A DNA stretch of 64,000 nucleotides, from contig DXEB01000049.1 in NCBI GenBank assembly GCA_019115165.1, positions 39,024 to 103,023 on the forward strand. Direction: 5' to 3'. Below, in pieces: positions 43,565 to 50,351 of this stretch; within the stretch, counting starts at the first letter, position 1, and the number at the start of each line of letters is the position of its first letter. The notes under the pieces are model-generated. The model was not told where the DNA came from, ran no database searches, and saw only the letters and a list, made by a program, of their open reading frames with translations. Made by a program: the position numbers and the translations under genes. The DNA comes from Candidatus Anaerotignum merdipullorum (GTDB lineage: Bacteria > Bacillota > Clostridia > Lachnospirales > Anaerotignaceae).

Positions 43565-43603
43565 AACAGGCTTTGGTAATCATTCTACCAAAGCCTGATT
43601 TTG
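43565..43603. terminator. Bidirectional terminator at the right edge of the AT-rich cassette
   Basis: CAGGCTTTGGTA (43567-43578) pairs perfectly with TACCAAAGCCTG (43586-43597), with AAAAA before and ATTTTG after. It separates the secreted-protein gene from the convergent ABC permease gene. Confidence 0.85.
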
Positions 43604-43664
43604 TTGCAGGATGCGCGTCTGGGAAGGAGCAACGCGCGGGACGGTAGCCGTCGCAGGCAGTGGC

Positions 43665-44486
43665 TTACTGTGCGCGCTTCTTCAGGATTTGTTTTTCCAG
43701 CAGCGCAATGGCTTCATACAAAAGCGCAGCCAAAATGGCAAGAATGACAACGCTCATCAGAACCCAGCTGAGCTTGAAAACCTGACTCCCATAGATGATC
43801 AAAAATCCCAGACCCGCTTGAGCGACCAAAAATTCACCGACAATTACACCGACGAAAGAAAGTCCGACATTGATTTTCAGTGCATTGACGATACAGGGAA
43901 TATTTGCGGGAAACACGACCTTTTGCAGGATTTGCCATTTGCCGCCACCGAAAATGCGGATCAGCTTGATTTTTTCTTCGTCTACCTGCAGGAAGCCATT
44001 GAGTACCGTCATAATGGTGACAACGACAGAAGTCAGCAGAGCGACAACGATGATGGACGTCTGCCCATTGCCGAGCCAAACGATGATAATGGGCGCCAGC
44101 GCTGTCTTTGGCAGGGCATTGAGTACGACCAGGTATGGTTCTGCAATATCAGAAATCATGCGGTTCCACCAAAGCAGAACCGCAGTCAGTGTACCCAGAA
44201 GGGTACCCAGTACAAAGCCGACAACGGTTTCCCATAATGTGGTGGCAATATGCTTCCAAAGCATGCCGTTTTGCGCCATTTCCAAAGCAGTTGCCCAAAT
44301 TTCGGTGGGACGGCTGCATAAAAAAGAATCAATCCATCCGCGTTGGGCGGCGATTTCCCACAACAGAAAAAAACCAATCAGCAGGATGATTTGAACGGCG
44401 CAAACGGTATATTTACGCAGGCGCCGTCTTCGTAAAAATGCTGCCTGCCGTGCAGAAACGACAGGACGATGGATCTCACGCCACAT
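43665..44486 (-). CDS. ABC transporter permease, SsuC/TauC/NrtB type
   Basis: This 273-aa permease has a basic N-terminus and about six membrane helices. The family loop is visible as GGGKWQILQKVVFPANIPCIV in parts (FGGGKWQ, VVFPANIP). Relatives import nitrate, sulfonates, taurine, or thiamine precursors (ThiX). AAGGAGTTGG precedes ATG 44486, which lies 11 nt inside the ATPase gene. No substrate-binding protein gene is adjacent, so the substrate cannot be guessed well. Confidence 0.88.
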   Translation of the reverse strand: MWREIHRPVVSARQAAFLRRRRLRKYTVCAVQIILLIGFFLLWEIAAQRGWIDSFLCSRPTEIWATALEMAQNGMLWKHIATTLWETVVGFVLGTLLGTLTAVLLWWNRMISDIAEPYLVVLNALPKTALAPIIIVWLGNGQTSIIVVALLTSVVVTIMTVLNGFLQVDEEKIKLIRIFGGGKWQILQKVVFPANIPCIVNALKINVGLSFVGVIVGEFLVAQAGLGFLIIYGSQVFKLSWVLMSVVILAILAALLYEAIALLEKQILKKRAQ

Positions 44487-45222
44487 GTACGTCCAACTCC
44501 TTCCAAATGGTATTGAAATAATCCCGAAATTCCGGCGCTTCCCGTGCTTTCATCGGAGTGCGGTTTTCTACGGAAAGCTGGATGTCATGTATTTTTTTTA
44601 ATCGGGCCGGGCGTCCGGATAATACCAAAACCCGATCGGACAAACTGATGGCTTCCGAAATATCATGACTGACCAAAAGCGCGGTTTTTCCTTCTTTTCG
44701 GATAATGGTGCCGATTTCGTCCGCAACGGATAACCGGGTCTGATAATCCAATGCGGAAAACGGTTCATCCAAGAGTAAAATATCCGGGCGTACGGCAAGG
44801 GTACGGATCAGAGCTGCCCGCTGACGCATACCGCCGGATAATTCTGCCGGAAAACGGTCTTTGAATTCTGCCAATCCGTATTGTTCCAGCATACGGTCGA
44901 CAAAGGCAATGTTTTCGGCGGTCAGTTTGCCTTGCAGTTCCAGCCCAAGCTGGGCATTGCGCCGGATGGTGCGCCATTCCAGCAGATGGTCTTTTTGCAG
45001 CATATATCCAATATTGCCATTGACAGAAATAGAGCCGCCGGAGGGCGGAAGCAAACCGGCCAGCATGGACAAAATCGAAGATTTTCCGCAGCCGCTTGGA
45101 CCAACGATGGTGACAAATTCCCCTTCCGATACCGAAAAGGACAAATGCGAAACCGCTTTGGTTTCCCCGCTGACGCTGTGGTAACTGAGACTGACATCGT
45201 TCAGAGATATCATAGGAAGCAA
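44476..45222 (-). CDS. ABC transporter ATP-binding protein, SsuB/TauB type
   Basis: This 248-aa ATPase has Walker A GPSGCGKSS, a Q-loop in IGYMLQKDHLLEWRT, the signature LSGGMRQRAALIR, Walker B ILLLDEPFSALD and switch LLVSHDISEAISLSDRV. These are typical of the nitrate/sulfonate/taurine importer class. TTG 45222 lies 8 nt after AAGGAGG; the ATG at 45213 is too far. A TATAAT on the minus strand (45248-45243) is a likely -10. It partners the downstream permease. Confidence 0.92.
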   Translation of the reverse strand: MLPMISLNDVSLSYHSVSGETKAVSHLSFSVSEGEFVTIVGPSGCGKSSILSMLAGLLPPSGGSISVNGNIGYMLQKDHLLEWRTIRRNAQLGLELQGKLTAENIAFVDRMLEQYGLAEFKDRFPAELSGGMRQRAALIRTLAVRPDILLLDEPFSALDYQTRLSVADEIGTIIRKEGKTALLVSHDISEAISLSDRVLVLSGRPARLKKIHDIQLSVENRTPMKAREAPEFRDYFNTIWKELDVHVA

Positions 45223-45339
45223 TGGGAAGACCTCCTTTGCAGATTATATGGCTATACTATGGGCAGCGAGGACAAAAGGTGCCTTTCCCGCCGAAAAAAA
45301 CTATGGTATACTTGGGAAAAACGAAAGAAGGGATGCTTT

Positions 45340-45990
45340 ATGGCAAACGATCGAAAAGCGGCTTTGCTGGTCATTGATATGGAAGAAGGGTTTTTGAATG
45401 CACAGTCGCCGCTGTATATCCAACAGGCTGCAAAAACAGTGCCGACATGTGCGCGGGTCATTGCACAGGCCAGACAATGGAAGATACCGGTTTTTTTTGT
45501 CAACCGTATTTATCGCAGGAATGGAAGCGATGTGGAAGCGGTGCGTTATGCAAAATGGCTGGAAGGAGGCAGATGTTTGGCGCCGAACAGTACAGGAGCC
45601 TGCTCGATTGCCGTACCAGCGGAATTTACGCCGCAAAAGATGGATTATACGATCATAAAGCCACGCTTTTCTGCGTTTTTCCAAACGGAGCTGGATTTGA
45701 TTCTGCGCAGACTGCAAGTGGATACGATTCTGTTGACGGGAACGACAACGCCCAACTGTATCCGTGCCACTTGCTATGATGGGCTGTCTTTGGATTATAA
45801 TGTCGTGATTCTGGAGGACTGCTGCTCTTCCCGCAGTGAACAGGTACAGCGTGCGAATCTGGAAGATATGGCGTTTCTTGGGGCAGATGTGATTACTTCG
45901 GAAGACTTTTTGCGGGAAGGGCTGCAAACGGAAAATGTGGTACAGACAGTGCGGGCGTTGGTTGCCGCAGATCAAACGGCGCCGGAATAG
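45340..45990 (+). CDS. Isochorismatase-family cysteine hydrolase
   Basis: This 216-aa protein is of the isochorismatase/nicotinamidase fold. The catalytic triad is readable: D13 in LLVIDMEEGF, the lysine in YTIIKPRFSAF and the cysteine in TTPNCIRATCYDG after a cis-peptide-like TGTTT. The true start is ATG 45340 after GAAGGG; a longer frame upstream only shadows the ABC gene. TATACT at 45307-45312 is a probable -10. Substrate is unknown: family members hydrolyse nicotinamide, N-carbamoyl compounds or isochorismate. Confidence 0.88.
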   Translation: MANDRKAALLVIDMEEGFLNAQSPLYIQQAAKTVPTCARVIAQARQWKIPVFFVNRIYRRNGSDVEAVRYAKWLEGGRCLAPNSTGACSIAVPAEFTPQKMDYTIIKPRFSAFFQTELDLILRRLQVDTILLTGTTTPNCIRATCYDGLSLDYNVVILEDCCSSRSEQVQRANLEDMAFLGADVITSEDFLREGLQTENVVQTVRALVAADQTAPE

Positions 45991-46029
45991 CAAGATGCGG
46001 CAGATCGGGGAAAGAAAGGAGAATGGGCT

Positions 46030-46878
46030 ATGCGAAAGATACGGAAGAAGATTCTTTTGCCGGTCTGTGCGGCGGTATTTGCCGCGGGATACTTGGCGCT
46101 GTGTCAGCCCTTGACGGTGCGGCAGTATACGATATGGTCAGAAAAAGTGACATCGCCGGTGCGCCTGGCGGTGATTGCGGATCTGCACAGTACTTATTAT
46201 GGTGACGATCAACAGCAGCTGCTTTCTGTTCTTCGGCAGGAGCAGCCGGACGCAGTCCTTTTGGTGGGTGATACCGCGGATGACGAGGTGCCGCACGACG
46301 GTGCAGCGTGTCTGCTGTCTGTCATTGGCACGGAATTTCCCTGCTATTTGGTGTTTGGCAACCACGAATTTTGGGCAGAGGATTTCCCGGATATTCAAAA
46401 AATGGTGCAGGATAGCGGTGTGCATCTGCTGCGGGGAGAAAGCTGTCTGCTTCAGGTCGGGGATACCACGATACAGCTGGCAGGGGTGGATGACCCGGAT
46501 GGATTTGCCGATCCAGCGGCATGGCAGGCGCATCTGCGCGAAACCGCATCGGGGCTGCAGGAGGGGGTTGCAACCATACTGCTGTCCCATCGACCGGAGC
46601 AGATCGCGGCATACGATACGGGAGAATTTGACCTGGTGGTGGCGGGGCACGCCCATGGGGGACAGGTGCGTATACCGTATTTGCTCAATGGATTGTATGC
46701 ACCCAATCAAGGATGGTTTCCGGCGTATGCGGGAGGTGTGTACCCATTGGAGCAGACAACGCTGGTCGTCAGTCGAGGGCTGTGCAGGAATGGATTGCCG
46801 CGCATTTGTAATCCGCCGGAGCTTTTGATGATCACGATGGCGCCGGCAGGAATCGGCGAGGAAGGAAAAGAGCAGTAA
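46030..46878 (+). CDS. Membrane-anchored metallophosphoesterase (YkuE-like)
   Basis: This 282-aa protein has one N-terminal membrane helix (about 7-27) and a calcineurin-like phosphoesterase domain with all metal motifs: IADLHS, LVGDTADD, FGNHEFW, LLSHRP and VAGHAHGGQ. AAGGAGAATG precedes ATG 46030. It starts 40 nt after the cysteine hydrolase and may be co-transcribed. YkuE-like enzymes act on phosphate esters at the membrane; some cleave UDP-diacylglucosamine-like or phospholipid substrates, but this one is not assigned. Confidence 0.9.
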   Translation: MRKIRKKILLPVCAAVFAAGYLALCQPLTVRQYTIWSEKVTSPVRLAVIADLHSTYYGDDQQQLLSVLRQEQPDAVLLVGDTADDEVPHDGAACLLSVIGTEFPCYLVFGNHEFWAEDFPDIQKMVQDSGVHLLRGESCLLQVGDTTIQLAGVDDPDGFADPAAWQAHLRETASGLQEGVATILLSHRPEQIAAYDTGEFDLVVAGHAHGGQVRIPYLLNGLYAPNQGWFPAYAGGVYPLEQTTLVVSRGLCRNGLPRICNPPELLMITMAPAGIGEEGKEQ

Positions 46879-46979
46879 CAATCAGGGATGATGAGAAGCT
46901 GAGAACGAGATGGCGTATGGTTTCCATGGGAACCCGTTTGATGGAAACGAGTAAGACATACGATAGGCATTGCCAAACG

Positions 46980-47019
46980 TGCCCGCGAAAAACCGGAGGT
47001 TCGGCTGTTTTCGCGGGCA
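46980..47019. repeat. Perfect 12-bp inverted repeat without a T-run
   Basis: TGCCCGCGAAAA (46980-46991) and TTTTCGCGGGCA (47008-47019) are exact complements around a 16-nt loop. It lies between convergent genes, so it could stop transcription, but it lacks the usual T-tract on either strand. A smaller dyad TTTCCAT/ATGGAAA lies at 46921-46947. Confidence 0.7.
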
Positions 47020-47057
47020 GGATGGAAAGAGGCTGCTTGACAGGATGGCAGCAACCT

Positions 47058-47408
47058 TTATTTTGCTGCTTCGTTTATCACCAGCGCGATCAGTTCCAGA
47101 TCTTCGTCGGTATTGTTTTCCATGGCGTGCCATTGACCAACTTCGATCAGACAAACATCGCCGGGGCGTACGGTGGTTTTAGAACCGTCGTTATCCACAA
47201 AGGTGCCTTCGCCTTTGATAATGGCATACGGCTCTGTGTTGCCTACATGCTGATGCCAGCCGATGGAGCTATGAGGCTTCAAGATGACTCTGGCATACAT
47301 GGTGGCATGTCCCATCAATTCTTCGCCTTCCAAAAAGTGATGGATTTCTACGGGACCGTTGCCGCCTCTCAATCCTTCTACAATGACCACTCGTTCTTTT
47401 CTAACCAT
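47058..47408 (-). CDS. Cupin-domain protein
   Basis: This 116-aa single-domain cupin has the first metal motif in GWHQHVGNTEPYAIIKGEG (in parts: HQHVGNTE) and the second in PGDVCLIEVGQWHAMEN. Conserved His, His, Glu, His ligands are present. AAGGAG precedes ATG 47408. It lies 6 nt downstream of the radical SAM gene on the same strand and is co-transcribed with it. Small cupins of this type bind a metal and often a sugar or small acid; the activity is unknown. Confidence 0.88.
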   Translation of the reverse strand: MVRKERVVIVEGLRGGNGPVEIHHFLEGEELMGHATMYARVILKPHSSIGWHQHVGNTEPYAIIKGEGTFVDNDGSKTTVRPGDVCLIEVGQWHAMENNTDEDLELIALVINEAAK

Positions 47409-47414
47409 ATGTGT

Positions 47415-48359
47415 TTACTCCTTTCTTTTTTGAAACGTTGCGGCAGAATCCACGCCAGATAAATCAAACACGGGAGTATATTCTTGTGTTGCCGCAGTCC
47501 GTTTTTGTACGAATCCATGCGTCAGTCCGATGTTCAAAAAGTATTCGGTGACTTTTTCATATTCAAATGTCGTCAGGCGGCGGGAGAGATTGGGATATTG
47601 TGCCGCAAGGTACATGGGCGTATATTGATGGAGCAAAGACACATAGCTTTCTTTCCCCAGATATTCTGCGATCCAGTCCAAAATCCGCAGACTGTCCCGA
47701 TAATGACCGGGCAGAATCAAATGCCGTACAATCAGCCCGCGCTGCAGGATGCCATTGGCGTCCATCACGTCGGTTTTGGTCTGCCGCCGCATTTCCAAAA
47801 TGGCTTTTGCAGCAACAGAAGCGTAATGCGGCGCATGGGAATACTGATTGCCCAATGTATCGTCCCAGTACTTGAAATCCGGCAGGTAGACATCCACCAA
47901 GCCCTCCAGCATACGCAGTCCTTCCAGGGATTCATAGCCGTTGGAATTATACACCACGGGAATATGCAATCCCTGTGCTTTTGCAAGCATCAGCGCTTCT
48001 GCGGTTTGGGGAATAAAATGGGATGCAGATACCAGATTGATGTTATGCAGCCCGCGCGCCTGTTGTTCCAGAAAAATATCTGCCAGTCTGGAGATCGAAA
48101 TTTCTTTTCCCAGATGCGCTTGGCTGATGTCATGATTTTGACAAAAGACACATTGCAGATTGCAGTGGGAGAAAAAGACGGTGCCGGAACCCCTTGTGCC
48201 GCTGATGGGAGGCTCTTCCCATTGGTGTGCGCTGACCAACGCGACCTTGGGCAGAAGCGGCGCGCGACAAAATCCAAGCTGCCCCTGTATGCGGTCGACG
48301 CCGCATTCACGCGGACAGACGCTGCAGCGGCGCAGTGCCGTTTTGGTTGTTTCCTTCAT
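47415..48359 (-). CDS. Radical SAM protein, PflA-like (COG1313-type)
   Basis: This 314-aa enzyme carries an N-terminal four-cysteine motif (CSVCPRECGVDR and LGFC), then the radical SAM cluster CNLQCVFCQN (Cx3Cx2C). It resembles pyruvate-formate-lyase-activase-like proteins of unknown substrate that are common in Clostridia. AAGGTAGGG precedes ATG 48359. The cupin gene follows closely and may act on the same pathway. No glycyl-radical enzyme partner lies nearby. Confidence 0.87.
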   Translation of the reverse strand: MKETTKTALRRCSVCPRECGVDRIQGQLGFCRAPLLPKVALVSAHQWEEPPISGTRGSGTVFFSHCNLQCVFCQNHDISQAHLGKEISISRLADIFLEQQARGLHNINLVSASHFIPQTAEALMLAKAQGLHIPVVYNSNGYESLEGLRMLEGLVDVYLPDFKYWDDTLGNQYSHAPHYASVAAKAILEMRRQTKTDVMDANGILQRGLIVRHLILPGHYRDSLRILDWIAEYLGKESYVSLLHQYTPMYLAAQYPNLSRRLTTFEYEKVTEYFLNIGLTHGFVQKRTAATQEYTPVFDLSGVDSAATFQKRKE

Positions 48360-48489
48360 GCTTCGTTCCCTACCTTTCTGACTGCTTTATTTTACCATGA
48401 ATCACAGCAGTTTCCTATACCAAAATCAGATTTCTTATGATAAAATACGACTGTATCAAAATCTGTCGGAAGAACGGAGGGGTATGGTC

Positions 48490-48717
48490 ATGCGAGAATA
48501 TCAGACAGTAACCAAACAAATACAGGAAGTAACACAGATCCGTTGTGACTGCTGCGGGAAGATCATACAAGAGCGGCAGGAAGATTTTTTACAGATTGAC
48601 AAACAGTGGGGATATTTCTCTGCAAAAGATGGGGTACGACATCAATTGGACATTTGCGAGGCGTGTTATGACCGCTGGAGAGCGACGTTTGTGCTGCGGG
48701 AAGCGGGAATGGAATGA
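48490..48717 (+). CDS. Small protein with two Cys pairs, zinc-ribbon-like
   Basis: This 75-aa protein has CDCCGK (Cx2C) and CEACYD (Cx2C) about 34 residues apart, which would fit one zinc site. The segment between them is beta-rich (DFLQIDKQWGYFSAKDG). ATG 48490 lies 9 nt after CGGAGG; ATG 48484 is in frame but too close, and the longer upstream frame has no ribosome binding site. Function is not known. Confidence 0.7.
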   Translation: MREYQTVTKQIQEVTQIRCDCCGKIIQERQEDFLQIDKQWGYFSAKDGVRHQLDICEACYDRWRATFVLREAGME

Positions 48718-49128
48718 GCAGTACTAAGAGGCGGAAACATCAGGATGGGGAAAAGGACCATCCTTTTTTGTTAGAAGAAAACGGCAGAAAGGGCGTTGTT
48801 TGGGAGAAAGCAGGAAAATATGGAACGAAGCGGGTAATCATAAATTGGCATCTGGATGGGAGCGGCTGCCAATGCCGACAGAATCCCCAGCGGGAGAAGA
48901 AGCAGGGGGAGCGGAAGGTATGGAGGAGAACGAACACTGCTGACAGAACGAAACAGACGGAGGGAATGGAAAAGCGGAAGCATTTGGAAGTATGAAGCAG
49001 CGCAGTCTGAAGAAGGCAGGAGTGGCTTTCTTTTGGATTTCTGCCTTTTTTTTTACGAAAAAAAATGATATAATAACATGCAAATCGCCTTGAGTGGTTT
49101 TGTATTATCATAAAGAAGGGGACAGCAA
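48718..49128. other. Intergenic stretch with two terminator-like hairpins
   Basis: No gene is supported. AGGATGG (48742-48748) pairs with CCATCCT (48758-48764) before a T-run and ends the preceding gene. AAGGCAG (49013-49019) pairs with CTGCCTT (49041-49047) before a run of nine T; it ends an unknown transcript. TATAAT (49069-49074) is a probable -10 for the next gene. Confidence 0.6.
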
Positions 49129-49854
49129 ATGAAATTTTGGATGGATACCCATACCCATACGATTGCCAGCGGACATGCGTACAGTACGCTGGATGAAACG
49201 GTACGCTATGCGGCGCAGCAAGGGCTGCGGGCAATTGCGATTACAGACCATGCGCCTGAGATGGCGCATACCACTTGTCATGCATATTTTGCCAATTTGC
49301 ATGTCGTGCCGCCGCGACTGCACGGCGTCAGAGTGCTGCGCGGGATTGAACTGAATATCCTGGATTTTGCAGGGACGGTGGATATGGATGATACGATTTT
49401 ATCCAGGCTGGATCTTGCCATTGCCAGTCTGCATGTACCATGTCTGAAGCCGGGAAGCAAAGAAGAAAATACCAATGCGTGCCTGAATGTGATGGAGCAT
49501 CCATGGATTGATATTTTGGGGCACCCTGGAGATCCCAGATATCCATTGGATTACGAGGCTTTGGTACAGAAAGCCAAGGAGACGGGAACGATGCTGGAAG
49601 TGAATAACACTTCCCTGATTCCCGGTGGTTTTCGAGATGGCAGTGCGGAAAATGTGGAACAGATGCTGCGGCTGTGCAAGAAGGAACAGTTGAAAGTGGT
49701 GGTCGGCAGCGACGCACATTTTTATACGGGAGTCGGTACGTTTGACCATGCACAGGAATTGATGGAAAAAGTGGCGTTTCCACCACATCTGGTTTGGAAT
49801 ACGGATGTGGATGGCTTCCTTGCTGCACGCAAGCGCTGCAAACAATTTCGATAA
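49129..49854 (+). CDS. PHP-domain phosphatase, YcdX-like
   Basis: This 241-aa PHP protein has metal-binding motifs WMDTHTHTIASGHAYST, ITDHAPEM, GIELNI, ASLHVPC, GHPGDPR and VVGSDAHFYTGVG in the order seen in the E. coli YcdX phosphatase group, which has a trinuclear zinc site. AAGGGGACAGC precedes ATG 49129. It is monocistronic in appearance. Its natural substrate is not known. Confidence 0.88.
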   Translation: MKFWMDTHTHTIASGHAYSTLDETVRYAAQQGLRAIAITDHAPEMAHTTCHAYFANLHVVPPRLHGVRVLRGIELNILDFAGTVDMDDTILSRLDLAIASLHVPCLKPGSKEENTNACLNVMEHPWIDILGHPGDPRYPLDYEALVQKAKETGTMLEVNNTSLIPGGFRDGSAENVEQMLRLCKKEQLKVVVGSDAHFYTGVGTFDHAQELMEKVAFPPHLVWNTDVDGFLAARKRCKQFR

Positions 49855-49870
49855 GAGAGAGAAAAAAACC

Positions 49871-49899
49871 TTTACTTTAACACTTTAGTATGCTAATAT
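49871..49899 (+). promoter_or_regulatory. yerC promoter with overlapping palindrome
   Basis: TTTACT (49871-49876) and TAATAT (49894-49899) are 17 bases apart, with TG before the -10 element. TTAGTATGCTAA (49885-49896) is a near-perfect palindrome over the -10 element, and CTTTAG/CTAAAG flank it, suggesting a repressor site. Confidence 0.65.
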
Positions 49900-49932
49900 C
49901 TAAAGGAGAGAAAGCGAAGGTGACGAGCGGCT

Positions 49933-50262
49933 ATGAATAAAAAAATCAAAAATGAATTGACGGATAAGCTTTTTCAGTGTATCCTCAGCTTGGAAACCGT
50001 GGATGAGTGTTACCAGCTTTTTGAGGATCTGTGCACGGTCAATGAGATACAGGCCATTGCACAACGGATGGAAGTGGCAGCGATGCTGGACGCAAAGTGT
50101 ACCTATGTGGAAATTGCGAAAAAAACGGGCGCTTCTACTGCGACAATCAGCCGCGTAAACCGTTGTCTGCATTATGGGACAGACGGATATAAGCTGGTGA
50201 TTGACCGGATGCGTGAACAGCGCGAACAACAGGAAAGCGATGCAAAAAAAGCGGAACAGTAA
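49933..50262 (+). CDS. yerC: YerC/YecD-family TrpR-like regulator
   Basis: This 109-aa helical protein matches the YerC family, a TrpR-related helix-turn-helix group: LFEDLCTVNEIQAIAQRMEVA followed by TYVEIAKKTGASTATISRVNRCL as the DNA-binding helices (residues about 33-52 and 58-80). In Bacillus the same gene precedes the pcrA-ligA genes, as here. The ligand and targets are unknown. A palindrome over the -10 element of its promoter points to autoregulation. Confidence 0.9.
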   Translation: MNKKIKNELTDKLFQCILSLETVDECYQLFEDLCTVNEIQAIAQRMEVAAMLDAKCTYVEIAKKTGASTATISRVNRCLHYGTDGYKLVIDRMREQREQQESDAKKAEQ

Positions 50263-50351
50263 CCATAGAAAAGGCTTTGGAAGGGAGTTGGCACCTTTTT
50301 TGGGTGTCTGCTTCCTTTTCTTTGCCATAAAGACAGAACAGGAGAGCAGAT

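Noticed and set aside
40622..43603. Flanking hairpins of the AT-rich cassette as transposon ends
   Set aside because: The two hairpins have only partly similar arms, lie where terminators are needed, and no target-site duplication or transposase is visible.
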